Of a stretch of DNA of 64,000 bases, positions 1 through 9,085 are shown one piece after another (within the stretch, counting starts at the first letter, position 1; each line of letters begins with the position of its first letter). A program made the translations under genes and the position numbers. The notes under the pieces were generated by a model. The model saw only the letters and a program-made list of their open reading frames with translations, did not search any database and was not told the origin of the DNA. Source of the DNA: Dryococelus australis. Its lineage: Eukaryota; Arthropoda; Insecta; Phasmatodea; Phasmatidae. The stretch is taken from contig CM057000.1 of assembly GCA_029891345.1 (NCBI GenBank), forward strand, positions 126,641,338 through 126,705,337. The letters are read 5' to 3'.

Positions 1-708
1 GTTTGAAAGCTCGTGTTTACATGAATACGACATTGGTGCTTCTTTCAGATACACCACAACCATTATCGTTTATAGAAACTCCCGCTTTACGATTAATGAA
101 TAATTCAATTTTACAGTGCATCTAAGAGTGTTGGTTAACGTCATATAAATATCTTTGAGTAACTTTTCACCTATAGATAGTACTCACTTCTAGTACTCAC
201 TTCACTGCAGGCAACGCCCTTACCCAGACCCTTCGCGATTAAATTCACAGGATATTCACGCTTAGCTTCGGCTTTTACAAGGAAAGACTGGCCGGGAGTC
301 TAAAAAAACTCTCGTCCAGTCTATAACTTAACCTGATTTTCCCTCAATTAACGTCAAGGGACAAAACCAGGTAACAGCCTCACTGTTACCTCCTCCCACG
401 AACCTGTGCAGGGTGGAGAAGCGGGGGGGGGGGGGAGGTGGGCGGAGACAGCATTGGGAACCGGGGTTTGCTGGGAGTACTCGGCTTCCCTTACAGAAAA
501 ATAGCCTTCGCCTAAAATATTTTGATGGGTGTGAGGGGGAGGGGATTAGCTTCTCCTTTCTCCTGCACCGCACACGAGAACCGCCTGGGTGGTAAAGGGC
601 CCTCACAGGGGCCCGGACCAACCCCACTCTGAGCTTCGGCAGTGATTAGACCTGGCGGTCGGTCTGCTAGTATCCGTATTAACCGCCCTCCACAGCACGG
701 ACAGCAGC
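1..708. other. Anonymous sequence with a poly-G tract
   Basis: I see no supported gene here. The stretch is AT-rich to about 220 and then GC-richer from about 330 to 640, with a homopolymer G run at about 422-435. Short open frames exist on both strands, but they are low-complexity (proline or glycine runs from the G tract) and show no recognisable domain. Confidence 0.5.
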
Positions 709-710
709 TA

Positions 711-1130
711 AAGGCTGCTCACGGTAAAGTGAGCACTTTAGAAATTAACCTTACAAAAAAGTTACTGCCTCTGCCTGCATATATTTTAACGGCCGCACTG
801 AGTGACGTGCGCACATTGAAGTTGGTAACGATAGATGGAAAATAGTTCCGTAACTCAACTTGGAATAAAGAGTATTAGGTAACCATTTGCGATAACTTTA
901 ATTATTTATTTCGTTTTCTGGTTTTTTTTAATGCATCGAAGTGTAACAATGACCACATTTGTAACATTTTTTTCTTGTAATTCCACAGTTTCACCTGACC
1001 GCATTATGAACAAAGTGATGAGGCGAATGACAATGATAATTTTACATAAGGCGAAGGAATACACAGCTTGCATACAAGTTGGTCTTTAGAAAAGGCATTC
1101 AAAAGTGCTCATGCAACCGTGAACAGCCTA
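711..1130 (+). mobile_element. MITE family 1, copy A (long subtype)
   Basis: Non-autonomous DNA element of about 420 bp. Its left end, AGGCTGCTCACGGTAAAGTG, is matched in inverted form by GTGAACAGCCTA at the right end. The interior (a CTGCCTGCATATATTTTAAC-type segment and a TTGGTAACGATAGATGGA-type segment) recurs in copies at 15.6, 16.05, 23.95 and 59.2 kb. There is no coding capacity. It lies directly beside a Tc1 relic. The mobilising transposase is not identifiable from the window. Confidence 0.75.
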
Positions 1131-1136
1131 TAGAGA

Positions 1137-1810
1137 GTTGGCAGTGACTCAGTCTGGTCTCCACGGGTATCTGGAGCCATGCTGTCTGCAGTGCGTCCCA
1201 CAACTGTTGAAGCGTGTGTGGCGGAGGAGACAGACGGCGAATACAAAGAACGACGTGGTCCCACAGTTGATCAATTGGATTGAGATCAGGGTTGTTTGGG
1301 GGGCCCGGGAAGAACTTTGAAGTATCGATCGAGCTCTACAAGTCACGTGCGCACACTTCTAGCCGTGAGGCCAAGGCGCATTATCGTGCTGGAAGATCCC
1401 ATCCTCCCGAGGAAAGACAATCATCATGCACGTGTGGACGTGATCGCCGAGGACGGATTCATAAGCAAATCGATCAAGAGTGCCTTTCACACGGATGGTG
1501 GTGGGTCTTAGGGAATACCACGTGAACATTCCCCAGACCATAACCCTGCCCCCCACCCGCCTTGTGTTGGTCCAGCAATGGATGCAGGGTGTCGGTTCTC
1601 GGTCGTTTCTCGCCGGACACGCTGACGTCGGAGAAGGCTACCCGTCGCCAATCAGCAGCTGTATAGTCAGCATACTCTCGAGCAAATTGCAGTCGTTTTC
1701 GTCGATGCACCTGGTGTTGGCACGGGTGCAATGACCCTTCGTCTACTCCGGAGTCCCATTCGCAGTAGGTTCCATTGAACTGTTGCAGTAGACATGTGTC
1801 TGGATGCACC
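1137..1810 (-). pseudogene. Tc1-like transposase relic, C-terminal two thirds
   Basis: Decayed transposase of the Tc1/mariner superfamily (DDE/D cut-and-paste enzyme). Three overlapping minus-strand open stretches carry the ordered catalytic blocks: an RLQFAREYADYTAADW segment followed by FSD (first Asp) near 1640, a VWGMFTWYS block near 1540, FQHDNAP (second Asp) near 1380, and NPDLNPIDQLWD near 1270. In Tc1 relatives the last block normally carries a catalytic Glu; here the residue is Asp. The frame changes at least twice, and the N-terminal DNA-binding region is missing, so the gene is dead. The family assignment rests on the order and spacing of these motifs. Confidence 0.8.
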
Positions 1811-1844
1811 CTGGTTCATTTGGACGGTGAGCTGTTCCACTGTT

Positions 1845-2728
1845 ATGTAAAAAAAATAAGTGTAATTTTACTGAGAAATTCTTTGCAATTTTACAAATGC
1901 TTGTAACAGTACCAAGATTTTTCTTGTAAAACTACTCGTTTGTATAACTACATGGGCCCTGTTTGTAATATACGTACCTCAAGAAATGTTTGATCTATAC
2001 TGACCCGTTTCCACGAGCTTCAGCAAAATGGTGGACACTCAACAACGTAAAACTGCGTGTGAAAAAACGATGGGTGATGTAAAGTGCAGCTGCGTGCAAA
2101 AAGAACTGTGTTGCAAGTTTATATGGCGTAAAACATCTAAAACAGTTAAGATGACCATAATGACAGGTGACCGTATTATTTATTAACTGTTAATGTTTCC
2201 TAGCTACACAGAACTCTTTAATCGGCTCTCAATGCCTCGTTGTCAAGAACCATGCAAATTTCTTAACTCAACAACAGAACTCTTTAAATGAATTAAATGT
2301 ACCCATTATTCTTAACCAAATAAATTCATTAATATATTGTAAGAAGTTACAATTATATTGAGTATAGAAATATTCTTCAATTACGTAAGTCAAGTTGGCC
2401 TTGTGGTTAAAGGTGCTGGCTAATAATTAAATGATTGCGGTTTCTACTCCTCGAGCTGGCAAAGTGAAATAAATTTTTTCGTAAATTGTATCATCAAAAC
2501 ATTTTTTTCTAGTTGTTCTCGGTTATTCATTTATTCATTTTTTTCTAAAAAAAAATAGTTTTAAGCACACTTCTCAATAACGTCAATTGTAATACAAGGT
2601 TATCATCTGTAATAATACAAATAAATGTCTTGCAGATTTTACAAGAAAACTGTAGTTTTACAAAGGATTTTCTTGGCAACTGGGTTTCCAAGAATTCTCC
2701 TTGTAAAAGCACAAACATTTTTTTAGAG
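1845..2728. mobile_element. Candidate non-autonomous TIR element (about 0.88 kb)
   Basis: Left-end sequence from about 1845 (ATGTAAAAAAAATAAGTG, then GAAATTCTTTGC, then TTTTTCTTGTAAAACTAC) resembles the reverse complement of the right end near 2640-2728 (CTAAAAAAATGTTTGTGC, then GAGAATTCTTGG, then TTTTCTTGTAAAATCTG). The similarity is imperfect over about 90 bp on each side. No transposase is visible inside, and the exact ends and target duplication are not clear. It contains a tRNA-like segment at 2391-2466. Confidence 0.4.
2391..2466 (+). repeat. tRNA-like segment (SINE head or tRNA pseudogene)
   Basis: The sequence TGGCCTTGTGGTTAAAGG at 2396-2413 resembles a pol III A box, and GGTTTCTACTCC at 2439-2450 resembles a B box with one extra base. 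Spacing is tRNA-like, but the cloverleaf does not close convincingly, so a functional tRNA is unlikely. I read it as a SINE head or a tRNA fossil. Confidence 0.4.
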
Positions 2729-2748
2729 CGTAGGCTGTCGGTTGGCCT

Positions 2749-3010
2749 TCATTTAATGCCGTAGTAGACGCTCTCCTCGGACCACAATGGCGCGTGGAGC
2801 TCCGCTGTTTCCACAAAGGTTATTCCTAATGATGCCATTCGTCCACCTTTACCACAGAGGCACGCGAACAGTTCACAAACGTCGCTGTTTCCGAAATGCT
2901 GCCCCACTTGGCCCGAATGCCGATGATCATCCATTTTTGTACCCCCATCCTGTCGGTAGCATTATATAACCGCTTCACCAGCCTACGTCACGGACCATAC
3001 GTGCTGCAGA
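2749..3010. other. Unassigned GC-richer patch with short open frames
   Basis: Open frames of about 60 codons exist on both strands between 2749 and 3087. None shows a recognisable domain, and no start can be favoured. Base composition is more GC-rich than the flanks, which suggests a fragment of an unrecognised repeat. Confidence 0.25.
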
Positions 3011-3065
3011 TGACACTTTTAGCAGGTGGTCATAATAATGTGATTCGACTGTGTACATATATGTA

Positions 3066-3148
3066 TTGGCTTACTGTTTTTATCTAAGTGTATATGTATA
3101 TATACACTTATATTATATATATACACTTAGATAAAAACAGTAAGTCAA
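3066..3148. repeat. Long hairpin (inverted repeat)
   Basis: The arm TTACTGTTTTTATCTAAGTG (from 3071) is mirrored by CACTTAGATAAAAACAGTAA ending at 3144, separated by alternating TA sequence that can also pair. The whole would fold into one long hairpin of roughly 36-40 bp arms. Confidence 0.8.
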
Positions 3149-3459
3149 ACAACTTAAAATATTAAAACAAAATATATAAAAAAACATAAAACGCAAGTAT
3201 AGAAAAGTTAATTATATTTTCGAACATTGCCAAGAAGTTACAGTATTTTGTTTAAACATTACAAAATTTCCATCAGGGCGAAAGCTCCTAGTAAAACGTG
3301 AAAACAGGAAATGTTACACCTGGCTAGAGTTTTTTGTTTTTAATTTCTAATGACAACACACATTATAAACAGTTGTAATACACCCTTTTACAAAAAAAAA
3401 TTCGATCACACTGAAGATGTCACCGCAGGCGCACGTAAGTAGGTACAGGCACAGGAAAT

Positions 3460-4035
3460 AGTCATATGTGTACAGAAAACATCAAAATACTGTATCACGC
3501 CAAGCATATAGTGCAGGGGATCAACACCTACAAGATGCACCTAGTATGGTGTTGGACGACACATAGCACGGATACAAGGGGCGATACGGCGAGGCATGGA
3601 GACATAGAGACGTCGCATGTTGTCCCGTGGAAGATCCTGCCGTCGCTGTCGTCCAATCTGATCGCAGGCATCCTCGACGGGCAAGAGATCTGGGGAAATC
3701 TCCGGTCAAAGAAGAACGTTGACGTCACGAAGGCAGGCCGGTCATTATCGTTTCGGAAAATGGGGTTGTCAAGCTGCACCAGGAAGGGGTGTCACTAATA
3801 CGCAAGCTGCCATGCTGCTAGTTCCAAGGGGAGGGGAGGGGGGGGGGGGTCACGCGTGCTCGGCGTTGCTCAGTTCGTGATTGTAGACGTCGTAATGGAC
3901 GACGCGACGACAGATACCATTCTGCTAGCCGCCTGGATATGGTACTGGGAGACACAGAGGTATCCCCAGCGACCGTGACAAGTCCCTGGACGGTGCGAAG
4001 CCAGACACATGCAGTGCTTACAGCCGGTCGCACAC
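3460..4035 (-). pseudogene. Tc1-like transposase relic, split copy (second HTH and C-terminus)
   Basis: Minus-strand relic of the same broad Tc1-like group as the copies at 4.4 and 33 kb. The segment 4033-3818 encodes part of the paired DNA-binding domain (SPSTISRRLAEW followed by RRPLRRL). The segment 3790-3521 encodes the C-terminus, with SPDLLPVEDACDQIG (retaining the Glu of the DDE triad) and a terminal SMPRRIAPC block. The catalytic middle (first and second Asp) has been deleted, and the two parts are in different frames. A poly-G run at about 3838-3850 sits at the deletion junction. Confidence 0.7.
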
Positions 4036-4240
4036 TGTAAAAAAAATTACAGGTAAGCTTCCTAAACTTCAGTGGAAGATTTTTAACCTATACTCTGTAT
4101 GCTAATAATACCACACATCAAGCTGCAGGTATAGGAATGTTTAAGCAGCGCTACTATACAAAGTTGGGAACTTCCCTATGCATTTGACTGTTTCCTGAGC
4201 AAATGTAGGAACGCTACAATGATTGTATAAGGGGAAACAT
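4036..4240. other. Insertion between two parts of a Tc1 relic
   Basis: About 200 bp with no transposase similarity separates the N-terminal part (4240-4525) from the rest (3460-4035). Near its left edge is CACTGTAAAAAAAATTACAG, an imperfect inverted repeat that may be a small element end. The related copy at 33 kb has no such gap. Confidence 0.4.
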
Positions 4241-4242
4241 TA

Positions 4243-4525
4243 TCATTCCTGCTTTCTCACTAAGCATATACACTGGTATGGTAAATGTCCGAATAATTCC
4301 TCAGAGTGCACGATGAAACGATCCTCCTCGCTGGTGGTCCACCGGGGTCGACCCGAGCCTTCTCGGCGCGTGTGTGTGTACCCACTTGTCCCCACCGCGT
4401 CTAACACTATCTTGCAGTGTAGGCAGAATGGTTCAAGGGATGCGCAATGGGCCGAAACTTCCAACCTGCCTCTGGGAAGTCGACGATGTGGCGTCTTTCA
4501 AACTCATCCATCTGAGAAAAGGGGT
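4243..4525 (-). pseudogene. Tc1-like transposase relic, N-terminal helix-turn-helix
   Basis: Minus-strand open stretch with MDEFERRHIVDFPEAGW, then HPLNHSAYTAR, then in a second frame GSGRPRWTTSEEDR. This is the typical order of the N-terminal paired-like domain and AT-hook-like GRPR motif of Tc1 transposases. It matches the start of the 33-kb copy (LDEFDRGCIVGRLEAGW). It probably belongs to the same insertion as 3460-4035. A frameshift lies between the two halves, and a 50-bp tandem array begins immediately upstream of the protein start. Confidence 0.7.
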
Positions 4526-4528
4526 GTC

Positions 4529-5532
4529 GAATACGTCGTGTCAGGCGACATGGTAGGGTATGATGATACTGTGTATGTGAATACGTCGTGTCAGGCGACA
4601 TGGTAGGGTATGATGATACTGTGTATGTGAATACGTCGTGTCAGGCGACATGGTAGGGTATGATGATACTGTGTATGTGAATACGTCGTGTCAGGCGACA
4701 TGGTAGGGTATGATGATACTGTGTATGTGAATACGTCGTGTCAGGCGACATGGTAGGGTATGATGATACTGTGTATGTGAATACGTCGTGTCAGGCGACA
4801 TGGTAGGGTATGATGATACTGTGTATGTGAATACGTCGTGTCAGGCGACATGGTAGGGTATGATGATACTGTGTATGTGAATACGTCGTGTCAGGCGACA
4901 TGGTAGGGTATGATGATACTGTGTATGTGAATACGTCGTGTCAGGCGACATGGTAGGGTATGATGATACTGTGTATGTGAATACGTCGTGTCAGGCGACA
5001 TGGTAGGGTATGATGATACTGTGTATGTGAATACGTCGTGTCAGGCGACATGGTAGGGTATGATGATACTGTGTATGTGAATACGTCGTGTCAGGCGACA
5101 TGGTAGGGTATGATGATACTGTGTATGTGAATACGTCGTGTCAGGCGACATGGTAGGGTATGATGATACTGTGTATGTGAATACGTCGTGTCAGGCGACA
5201 TGGTAGGGTATGATGATACTGTGTATGTGAATACGTCGTGTCAGGCGACATGGTAGGGTATGATGATACTGTGTATGTGAATACGTCGTGTCAGGCGACA
5301 TGGTAGGGTATGATGATACTGTGTATGTGAATACGTCGTGTCAGGCGACATGGTAGGGTATGATGATACTGTGTATGTGAATACGTCGTGTCAGGCGACA
5401 TGGTAGGGTATGATGATACTGTGTATGTGAATACGTCGTGTCAGGCGACATGGTAGGGTATGATGATACTGTGTATGTGAATACGTCGTGTCAGGCGACA
5501 TGGTAGGGTATGATGATACTGTGTATGTGAAT
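4529..5532. repeat. Tandem array, 50-bp unit, about 20 copies
   Basis: The unit begins GAATACGTCGTGTCAGGCGA and contains CATGGTAGGGTATGATGATA; the period is exactly 50 bp (for example 4561 to 4611). By eye the copies look identical, apart from a change in the last partial copy (AATGCG in place of AATACG). The array abuts the N-terminal end of a Tc1 relic. Such homogeneity implies recent expansion, and the true copy number could differ in the genome. Confidence 0.95.
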
Positions 5533-6075
5533 GCGTTTGTTGTACTCACGCAATTCGTCCATGGTGATCTCTTTCGTTTGTCTGTAAATAAGTTTAACTT
5601 GCCATGTAACAGGCGATCCCCTAAAACTGTTTTATTGGGTTTTGTAGTCAAATTGTTAATCTAGTTCATTTCTAAAATTGAACTAATCTTTTATTACACG
5701 TTAAGTCTAATGTTCAATTTTTGTCTAACCATTGTTAATAACTTTAGGTTCCCCAAGATTGGCTGTATTTAGTGAACTAACAGCAATGAATATAGAAAAC
5801 CGGAACTAATTATTTCTAATTATTTTGCAATTAGCGAAGGATTGTAAATGAAAAATTTAACTTCTTAAATTTTAAATGTACAACAAATTTACGTAGCCTA
5901 GTATGTGTGCCATATGCAAACATGAGTGTAGCCATAGTGAGAATAAAATCTAATTGGATATTTATGTAGCTTGATGACGAAAACGGAGTCGCTCTGACGA
6001 TTCCAATTTCCTCGTTGTCTGGCCTGCACTCGACTCGGAGTGCGAGAGATTTGATGAAACCATGCTCCATCGTCA

Positions 6076-6078
<3 letters not shown>
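5533..6078. other. AT-rich anonymous sequence
   Basis: No gene or repeat is recognisable between the 50-bp array and the (TC)n tract. Short minus-strand open frames in 5830-6258 are largely products of the dinucleotide repeat. Confidence 0.5.

Positions 6079-6128
<50 letters not shown>
6079..6128. repeat. (TC)n microsatellite
   Basis: An uninterrupted TC dinucleotide run of about 25 units with a few variant units at its right edge. It produces Arg-Glu repeats on the minus strand, which should not be read as protein. Confidence 0.95.
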
Positions 6129-6129
<1 letters not shown>

Positions 6130-6938
6130 ACGGGCAACTGATACTGCTGTGAGAAAATAAGTACACCGCTGGTGGAGCGTTGCTTGCCTCCCAGATTCCC
6201 AAACATGAGGTCTTGCCAGCAACGTAAAGGGGGAGTAAAGACGAAATTTAGCACGCAACCGAATGGAAGAATGGAAGTTAAAGGATTTTAGAAGTGAAAC
6301 GGTAGAAGTCAGCGAAAATCATAACTTTTTAGTTTGATTGAAAACAAAGTACGTATTTTTCTTTCGGCATGGATTTAAAATTTTTATAAATCTCATTATT
6401 TGATGCCCAGGAACAGTTTCATTTCAGCCAAAAGGATTTCTGTGATTTCATGTATGCATACTTAAATCTTATAGCATTTCTCGAAATGGCTATTTTTATA
6501 ACACAGAAGTGTAACATCAGTTTTCATCACACTACCTTCAGGCCATTGTACTTGAAATTATTGATTTTAGTCGTAGAAGCATACCATTCCGAAAGCCTTA
6601 TGACTGTTGTCTTGACGAAAGCAACGAAGAAGTTATATTAATTTGTATCAGATGGGAAATGCACATTATAATTCTTCATCAGTATTAAACACCTAACGTA
6701 ATGTATTTTGTATTTCGATAAATATGCTTTGAATGTAGTCATTTTTAAATTGAAAAATAATTAACCGTGTGTTTAAAATCAAATTTACTTTTTGTGTGGG
6801 AGTAATAGACCTGTACGTCACTGGTACTTAATGTTCAAATATAGGAGATGAGCTGTGTTATTTCCATATGCTTTACTGACTGTACAACAGTAACTTTTAC
6901 CATCATATTACAACTAAATTGTCATTTCATATTTTTTG
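6130..6938. other. AT-rich anonymous sequence
   Basis: I see no gene, TIR or tandem repeat. It forms the left flank of the Polinton insertion and ends in the left copy of its target duplication. Confidence 0.5.
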
Positions 6939-6944
6939 CATATC

Positions 6945-7095
6945 AGTAGTAGGGAAATGATGGTTGAAAGACAAGGGTGTAGGGCGTCGGAGCCGCCCGG
7001 CCGCCATGTTGTTACGTCACGCGTCCGCCATATTGGATGTCATAAACCTTGACCTTGACATTTGGCATGTGACCTTGACCCCGGTGACCTCAGAC
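6945..7095 (+). repeat. Polinton left terminal inverted repeat
   Basis: Starts AGTAGTAGGGAAATGATGG and continues through GTTGAAAGACAAGG, GCCGCCCGGCCGCCATGTTG, TTACGTCACGCGTCCGCCAT and a TGACCTTGACC-rich inner end. It pairs with 12540-12690. The right copy has a few extra bases in the GTCGGAGC region, perhaps a local duplication. Confidence 0.9.
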
Positions 7096-7230
7096 CCAAA
7101 AAAAGCTAAAATATTTTTAAAAAACCCTAAAATTTATAACGAGATCGAAAAAAAACTGCTTTAAAATCTAAAAAATTGTCTTAAACTTTTATAAAAAATT
7201 ATTATAAATTTTTTTTACAAAAAATTTCGT

Positions 7231-7824
7231 TTAAAAAATAAATAAAAAATGTTTTAAAAGCATCTGTTTGGGTATGCGCGAATAAGTCTGGCCGAGATAC
7301 ACGCAGCCCACGCATGCGTGCCGTACCATGCTGAAGTATTCTTCAATAAAAGTTTGTTTCTCTTAGGCAATGTCATCGAAGACAAATATTGAGTTTCGCA
7401 GTGCTTCGTTTGGAGGTACGACAGCTTCATTATCACTGCATGGGAAATAACCTATGCTGTTCACAGCATGCATTACTTGTGCCAATCACCGGTATTTCGG
7501 TTGCTGGGGCAATTTCGAATAAATGTACACATTCTCGAACCAGAGACCATTCTCTTTTTCCAGAAGGCTCAGTAGGACACTCTTCTTGCCGCAATTTGAT
7601 GGTCCCGCGATGATGTACCTCACTGTATTCGGAAATAGGCTTCCATGCAACGATTCGTAGGAGATAGCTTCATCTTCAGCATGAATGTGTATGGGTAGAG
7701 TAATGACTTGTTTAATGATCTGTATACTGTTTTTGTCTGCATGGTTTATATCATACAATGGGGAAGGAGGAGGAGGGGAGGAGAAGGAGGTAGCATATGC
7801 AAGCCTCTTTATGACATTAAGCAC
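7231..7824 (-). pseudogene. FtsK/HerA-type (A32-like) genome-packaging ATPase relic
   Basis: Packaging ATPases of Polintons and related viruses pump DNA into the capsid. On the minus strand one reading frame carries GPSNCGKKS (a Walker A P-loop, near 7590) and, about 65 residues later, IFVFDDIA (Walker B, near 7380), then LGQTYSRIPKQM. The frame is interrupted by TGA at 7486-7488 and by TAA directly after the Walker B block. It ends at a stop near 7231, inside AT-rich sequence next to the left TIR, so the C-terminus is missing. There is no ATG at the beginning; the open frame starts after a stop near 7830. The second Lys in the P-loop sits where Thr or Ser is usual. It is transcribed away from the other four genes. 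Family assignment is strong, and the gene is non-functional. Confidence 0.85.
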
Positions 7825-7944
7825 ATTTTAGAATGCTTCTTCAAGTTATCACACCGAGGAAACTGACTCTGCCAGAAATCGCACTAAAATGTCATATTGG
7901 AATATGTGATACATCAGTACTCTTCCGAGTCTAGAATTATACTG

Positions 7945-7995
7945 AAACGAAAATGTATAAAAGGGCTGTATTTATACGTTTCTCGCTCAGTTCAC
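7945..7995 (+). promoter_or_regulatory. Core promoter: TATA box plus arthropod-type initiator
   Basis: TATAAAAGG at 7956-7964 is followed by TCAGTT at 7987-7992. The A of TCAGT is 33 bases after the first T of the TATA box, near the normal TATA-to-start distance. The site lies between the minus-strand ATPase and the plus-strand capsid genes, immediately before the phospholipase-like reading frame. The placement supports a real, possibly still usable, pol II promoter for the capsid gene cluster. This is inferred from sequence only. Confidence 0.55.
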
Positions 7996-8292
7996 CACAA
8001 AGTCTCGAAGAGGTAACACAGTAGGAGGAATCGTGGTCGTCGATACACTGATCAACAATCTACCGTTCGAGCTGGACATTTCCGGATACAGGTTCTGTGG
8101 GCCAGAATCCAAGCTAGCTAAAAGGCTGTCACGCAACAAGACAGGCATAAACGCCCTGGACGAGGCGTGCAAGCAGCACGGCATCGCCTATTCCTAGCAC
8201 AAGGATCTGCAAGCCAGACACTGGGCAGACAAGATACTTGCACGAAAGGCGGACGAAATAAGAAAATCATCAGCTGCCGGGCTCGGAAAAAA
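7991..8292 (+). pseudogene. Phospholipase A2-like domain of a Polinton/parvovirus-type capsid-associated protein
   Basis: The frame beginning at 7991 carries a PLA2-like signature: LPFELDISGYRFCGP (calcium-loop-like) followed by TGINALDEACKQHGIAY. In active PLA2-like domains the catalytic pair is His-Asp; here it is His-Gly (HG), so the key Asp is lost. A TAG at 8195-8197 breaks the frame, and another stop follows a poly-A run near 8286-8292, where the sequence shifts into the next frame. There is no ATG in frame. Domains of this type in parvovirus capsids act on endosomal membranes; here a role in particle entry is only inferred from family and context. Confidence 0.7.
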
Positions 8293-8650
8293 ATAGCAGG
8301 GTGGAGTGTTTCCAACTTGATGAATGCCAAAGTGAAAATGGGCATGGGTTGTAAGAGCAAAAGAAAGGTACATGTGAAAAGAAAAGCAGTTATAAAAAGA
8401 AGAAAAGCCAGTAAGTCTAAGAAAATATCTACCAGCGGATTTTTCCCATTGCTTTTACCTGCACTCGCAGCCCTCGGAGGCGTAATCGGAGTCACGAGTG
8501 GTATCGTCAGAGCCGTCAACACAGCATCGAACGAACGGAAGCAGCTGACCGAGGCACAAAGAGAGAGTGCAAATAGGGACGCTTTCGCCATGGGTAAAAA
8601 ATGGGTAAGATCTCTACCTAAGACCATACCCAGTAGGAGGCGGAAGTGTG
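8290..8650 (+). pseudogene. Core/minor virion protein segment with basic and hydrophobic regions
   Basis: After the poly-A frameshift the open frame continues with a GWSVSNLMNAKVKMGMG linker, then a strongly basic stretch rich in Lys and Arg (about 8350-8420), then a hydrophobic segment FFPLLLPALAALGGVIGV (about 8442-8495) and an amphipathic tail. A PLA2-like domain followed by basic and hydrophobic segments resembles small virion core or membrane-active proteins of Polintons. The frame runs into the protease without a stop; I believe these are normally two genes, so this may be a decay fusion. The open frame at 8167-8997 has only a GTG at its beginning, and no convincing start codon is visible. 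Confidence 0.6.
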
Positions 8651-8689
8651 CAAAAGCGATGCAGCAGGAAGAAACAATAATGAAATCTG

Positions 8690-9036
8690 CACCGATGCGA
8701 GCATTCACGAATGTGGATTTGGAACTGTTTGCACGCAAATTGAAAATACCTCATTTTCGCCGAGTGTTTATGAGAGATGGTTTGCCTGCTAAACCCAAGA
8801 GAGAAGAATGCACCATAATTAATCTGGATACTACAGCAGGGCCCGGCACGCACTGGGTAGCCTACGTAAAACAGGGCAAACCGACAGACTATTATGACAG
8901 TTTTGGGATTTTGCACCCTCCTACGGAATTGTTCGAGTACCTGAAAAATTGTAATCTAACTTACAACTACGAAACGGAGCAAATGCCCACCAGGTGAAAC
9001 TGCAGATAATTGTGCTTTCACTTCCTGGTTCGCTCG
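8690..9036 (+). pseudogene. Adenain-like cysteine protease relic (capsid maturation protease)
   Basis: Adenovirus-type proteases cleave capsid precursors using a His-Asp/Glu-Cys triad. Visible here: FTNVDLELFARKLKIPHF at the N-terminal side, IINLDTTAGPGTHWVAYV with the catalytic His codon at 8851-8853, and YYDSFGIL with the acidic residue at 8896-8898. The stretch ends at TGA 8995-8997, with a further TAA at 9007-9009, just where the C-terminal catalytic-Cys region should lie. A Cys codon (9013-9015) survives beyond the stops in the same frame. The gene is dead, but the triad positions are still readable. It sits between the core protein and the minor capsid gene, as expected in Polintons. 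Confidence 0.85.
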
Positions 9037-9085
9037 TACAAGTAATTGTATAAAAAGACTATACACTACAAGGAAACCATCAGTC

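Noticed and set aside
2391-2466. Functional tRNA gene
   Set aside because: The B box has an extra base and the stems do not pair properly.
4529-5532. CRISPR-like array
   Set aside because: The units are directly abutting and identical, with no unique spacers; the context is eukaryotic.
5898-6258. Minus-strand frames with Arg-Glu repeats
   Set aside because: They are translations of the (TC)n microsatellite.
8118-8738. 206-codon minus-strand open frame
   Set aside because: It is the antisense of the Polinton core and protease region, where the plus strand has recognisable domains.
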